Shown here piece by piece: positions 3,833 through 5,990 of a stretch of DNA of 5,990 nt (within the stretch, counting starts at the first letter, position 1; each line of letters starts with the position of its first letter). The DNA is from an uncultured Lachnospiraceae bacterium. Its GTDB lineage: Bacteria; Bacillota; Clostridia; Lachnospirales; Lachnospiraceae. Location: the NCBI GenBank assembly GCA_949076555.1, contig CARUOB010000088.1:1-5990 (forward strand), written 5' to 3'. The notes under the pieces were generated by a model. It did no database searches. It worked only from the letters and a program-made list of their open reading frames with translations, and was not told the origin of the DNA. The translations under genes and the position numbers were made by a program.

Positions 3833-5767
3833 CTAACTTGACACTATATTACCATACGCCCCAACCCTCTCATTCGGGTATTCCCGTTCTCCCCTGATCG
3901 GCTGCGCCCCTTTTCTCAGATACGCCTTCACCTTCTCCCCATACAGGTACGGATCATTGCCATCGACGATCCCCCACTGCATCAGCAGTGCCGCAGCCCC
4001 GGTGACAAACGGCGCTGCAAAGGATGTGCCGGAGACGACGGCATATGTCCCCTCTCTGGTAGGGGCCAGAATGCCGACGCCCGGCGCCACCAGATCCGGT
4101 TTGATAAAGGAACCTTCAATACGGCTGCCGAGACGGTCCTGATACAGATAACCGCGGCCGGAAAAATCGGCATAGGCTTCCAGTCCGGTCTGGTACGCTC
4201 CTACGGTTATCACTTTGGAGGCCGTAGAAGGAATTGTTAGTGTGACATCGGGCGTCGGCCGGACGAAACGTGTCTGCCCGGAACGAACGGTTTCCGATGG
4301 CAGATAAAAAGTGTAATTGCCGGTCACCGTCTTAACCGGCTCTAACCGGAAAGTCCAGACACCGCTGTCTATATATCGATTATCCGCAGCAGGCAGGAAA
4401 TCAAAATAAATTTCCTGACTCGTCAAATACGGCGCCGGCTCTCCGTTGTATAACAGGATTCTGGTCTGCTCCAGAAAGTATGTCTGTTTCCCCGGACTGG
4501 CCGTATCTACCGAAAACTCTTCCCCTGTAGGAGAGATTAAGTGAATGGTATAGCGGTCCGTGTAGTCTTTCCAAAGCTGCACGTTCAAACCGGTTTCATA
4601 ATTGCCGACTACCAGTTCCACATTTGTTACTGCCGCCCCATCGGCAGTGTTTCCTCCGCCGTTTGACGCCGCTCCCATACCGGTGCCCGTCTGTGTACCG
4701 CCTCCGTCCACAGCGCTTATGCCAGTCCCGGTCCGGCCTACGCTCCCTCCGGTATGTCCGCCGGAAGCGCCTTCATTGCCGCTTCCTACGCAGATAACAG
4801 TTCTGCCGATTTCCGAAACATTGTCAATAAACCGTTCCAGAAGGGACGTCCCGTTATGCGCACCATAGGTATTGCCGAAACTCAGATTCACTGCCATCGG
4901 TTGGCGCAGTTCCAATGATTTTCTGACAACATAGGTCAGCGCACGCATCAGTTCCGTCGTCCTTGGAAAGGAATCCGGTCTGGGCGTGCCGAGTTTGACA
5001 ATGATCAGTTCGCTCTCCGGTGCAACGCCTGCATTTACACCGCCTGACGTCATCCCGTTTCCTGCGGCGATACCGGCTACCGCCGTGCCGTGCCCCGATG
5101 TATCCACGCTCGGTATCAACAGGCTTCCTTCCGCTTCCGAAGACAGGTTGAGCGCTTCGTTGATCTGCGCCTGGTTAAACTCCACACCGGTCAGAAATCC
5201 CTGCGGCGGGGCATATTCCGTCTGTCTTTTTGCAGAAAGCAGTTCGTTTTGTCCGATCCGCTCCCAAACCGTTTCCGCCTGCAAAGTCTGATCCCACAGA
5301 TAGCGGATTCTGCTCGTTCCATCCGCATTGCGAAAATCCCTGTTTCGCCATGCAATCCCCGAATCGATCACCGCTGTCAATACGCCCTGTCCACGCAGCG
5401 AATTGGCAAGCGGACTCCCCGGTATGATGCAGGAAGCGGTTTTTTCCTGTAATATCTGAAAAAAAAGTCTTTTCGGCTTTTCAATATATTCAATTTCCTC
5501 TACTGCCGCAAGTGCATCCATGAACAGCTCCGGTACCGTCAGGATCGCATACCCCGCGATCAGTTCTTCTATCCGCAGCAGATTTCCCTGCGGCAGGTCA
5601 AAAAAAGAGGACAATCCCTGCTGTAAGCTGCCGTGATATTTCACGATCAGCTCCCAGGTATTGTCCTCTTTTTCATAACCAACATTCAGATCCAATGATT
5701 TGCTTCTCACCGATTCCTCGGTATCCAAAGCAAGATTTAAAAGATTTTCATATTTCTGTGAGTCCAC
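3833..5767 (-). CDS. S8 family serine peptidase (subtilisin-like, Csp-like)
   Basis: Predicted 644-aa subtilase. Catalytic residues from the GTG start: Asp135 in TAVIDSG, His226 in DTSGHGTAVAG, Ser582 in SGTSFAAP, with the oxyanion Asn331 in VGSGNEG. Residues 1-110 form a prodomain-like region (LNLALDTEE, WELIVKYHG). Residues 383-515 are the beta-rich insert typical of the clostridial family related to the spore-germination proteases CspA/B/C. No signal peptide or transmembrane segment is visible, which suits a cytoplasmic or spore-located enzyme. A Gly/Ser/Thr-rich stretch at 334-378 is unusual. I chose the GTG at 5765-5767 because GGAG lies 8 nt upstream and the family begins near xDSQKxENLLNLAL. 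The frame extends to a GTG at 5884, but that covers the likely promoter. The C-terminus (VGAYGNIVSS) ends inside an inverted repeat, so the natural tail is probably lost. Spore function is inference. Confidence 0.88.
   Translation of the reverse strand: MDSQKYENLLNLALDTEESVRSKSLDLNVGYEKEDNTWELIVKYHGSLQQGLSSFFDLPQGNLLRIEELIAGYAILTVPELFMDALAAVEEIEYIEKPKRLFFQILQEKTASCIIPGSPLANSLRGQGVLTAVIDSGIAWRNRDFRNADGTSRIRYLWDQTLQAETVWERIGQNELLSAKRQTEYAPPQGFLTGVEFNQAQINEALNLSSEAEGSLLIPSVDTSGHGTAVAGIAAGNGMTSGGVNAGVAPESELIIVKLGTPRPDSFPRTTELMRALTYVVRKSLELRQPMAVNLSFGNTYGAHNGTSLLERFIDNVSEIGRTVICVGSGNEGASGGHTGGSVGRTGTGISAVDGGGTQTGTGMGAASNGGGNTADGAAVTNVELVVGNYETGLNVQLWKDYTDRYTIHLISPTGEEFSVDTASPGKQTYFLEQTRILLYNGEPAPYLTSQEIYFDFLPAADNRYIDSGVWTFRLEPVKTVTGNYTFYLPSETVRSGQTRFVRPTPDVTLTIPSTASKVITVGAYQTGLEAYADFSGRGYLYQDRLGSRIEGSFIKPDLVAPGVGILAPTREGTYAVVSGTSFAAPFVTGAAALLMQWGIVDGNDPYLYGEKVKAYLRKGAQPIRGEREYPNERVGAYGNIVSS
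3835..3854 (-). repeat. Inverted repeat at junction, right arm, overlapping the S8 gene end
   Basis: On the minus strand this reads TGGTAATATAGTGTCAAGTT, partner of 3674-3693. It encodes the last residues and part of the stop of the peptidase gene, so the repeat and the coding end share the same bases. Confidence 0.6.
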
Positions 5768-5775
5768 TGTGCACG

Positions 5776-5779
5776 CTCC
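5776..5779 (-). promoter_or_regulatory. Ribosome binding site supporting the GTG start of the peptidase
   Basis: GGAG on the minus strand is 8 nt before the GTG at 5765-5767. It is modest compared with the element's AGGAGG sites, but no better site precedes any other in-frame start. Confidence 0.5.
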
Positions 5780-5833
5780 GTTTTCGGATGCTTTGCTCAG
5801 ATTGCCTTGAGCGCTCCGATAACTGGTTTTTAT

Positions 5834-5861
5834 ATTATATGATACAGACGTCGTATAATAT
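5834..5861 (-). promoter_or_regulatory. Putative promoter of the S8 peptidase gene
   Basis: On the minus strand CATATAAT (5834-5841) follows ATATT (5857-5861) with a 15-nt spacer. This resembles the mother-cell SigE pattern (ATATT, 14-15 nt, CATACAnT), with one mismatch in the -10. The -10 also contains TATAAT, but no SigA-like -35 is found at 17 nt. ATATTATA (5832-5839) and TATAATAT (5854-5861) form a dyad over the same bases. Transcription would start near 5827, about 60 nt before the GTG start. The region is A/T-rich, so chance resemblance is possible. Confidence 0.4.
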
Positions 5862-5900
5862 ATCTGTATACGGCCGGGATGCACACAGTTTCTTTCACCG

Positions 5901-5990
5901 TCAATCGTCGCAGTAGTTCTTTACGATCTTTTCAAATTCTTCCCTTGCCTCGGTAAATGCGTTTAATAATTTAGAAGAAAAGATGCCGCT
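5901..5990 (-). CDS. C-terminal end of an unrecognised protein (cut by window edge)
   Basis: From the window edge, 29 sense codons run to a TGA at 5901-5903. The product ends SGIFSSKLLNAF...EFEKIVKNYCDD, a charged amphipathic helix with no cysteine motif or membrane segment. It is on the same strand as the peptidase, about 130 nt upstream of that gene's start. No T-rich hairpin terminator follows it. The fragment is too short for me to assign a family, and it could also be a chance open frame. Confidence 0.5.
   Translation of the reverse strand, partial: SGIFSSKLLNAFTEAREEFEKIVKNYCDD

Larger units (their letters stand above)
1..3854. mobile_element. Replication/partition end of an integrative conjugative element (partial)
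   Basis: DUF5348, ParA, ParB, RepA_N initiator and DUF3846 in one orientation is a gene set I associate with Tn1549-like conjugative elements and related plasmids of gut Clostridia. The element would continue beyond position 1. Its right boundary is placed in the repeat-rich stretch 3503-3854, because the next gene is an unrelated subtilase whose 3' end is altered there. No integrase, relaxase or conjugation gene is in the window, so an integrated plasmid cannot be excluded. Confidence 0.55.

Noticed and set aside
3503..3860. tRNA or tRNA-end attachment site at the junction
   Set aside because: I found no tRNA-like cloverleaf or TTCRANYC box in the junction region.
4602..4868. Plus-strand proline-rich frame antisense to the peptidase
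   Set aside because: The proline richness is only the complement of the glycine-rich stretch on the minus strand.
5768..5884. Extension of the peptidase by 39 codons to a GTG at 5882-5884
   Set aside because: The extension overlaps an A/T-rich promoter-like region, has no good ribosome binding site, and does not resemble the start of the family.

Overview
The window looks like a piece of a low-to-moderate GC Firmicutes genome, most likely a gut Clostridia (Lachnospiraceae-type) chromosome. Strong AGGAGG-type ribosome binding sites precede the genes. The replication/partition module is of a kind carried by Tn1549-like conjugative elements and large plasmids of gut Clostridia, and the subtilase is of the clostridial Csp-like type. 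Every supported gene is on the minus strand, so transcription runs from high to low coordinates. The taxonomic placement rests on family recognition only.

Right part (about 3833-5990). The C-terminal 29 codons of an unrecognised gene (5901-5990) are followed by an AT-rich promoter region with a sporulation-sigma-like -10 element (5834-5861). Next is a complete S8 family serine peptidase (3833-5767) with an intact Asp/His/Ser triad and no signal peptide, resembling the clostridial spore-germination Csp proteases. Its last codons lie inside one arm of a 20-bp imperfect inverted repeat, so its original 3' end appears to have been altered by an insertion.

Middle (about 3503-3854). This is a 330-bp AT-rich non-coding stretch packed with structure: the inverted-repeat pair 3674-3693/3835-3854, three copies of TAGGACTAAAYCAGC (two forming a long hairpin), and a perfect 20-bp palindrome with Spo0A-box-like halves. 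It is the likely boundary between the chromosomal genes and a mobile element.

Left part (1-3502). This is the replication and partition module of an integrative conjugative element or plasmid-like element. In order of transcription it has a DUF5348 protein, ParA ATPase, ParB CTPase/DNA-binding protein, a RepA_N-type replication initiator, and the start of a DUF3846 protein cut by the window edge. The first three genes are translationally coupled or overlapping. Two consecutive intrinsic-terminator hairpins sit between parB and repA, which suggests that initiator expression is held down by termination or attenuation. The middle of the repA reading frame holds a 23-bp-period tandem repeat. The period is not a multiple of three, so the repeat is conserved as DNA and is a good candidate for the replication origin iterons. 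Together these genes would let an excised circular element replicate and segregate before reintegration or transfer.
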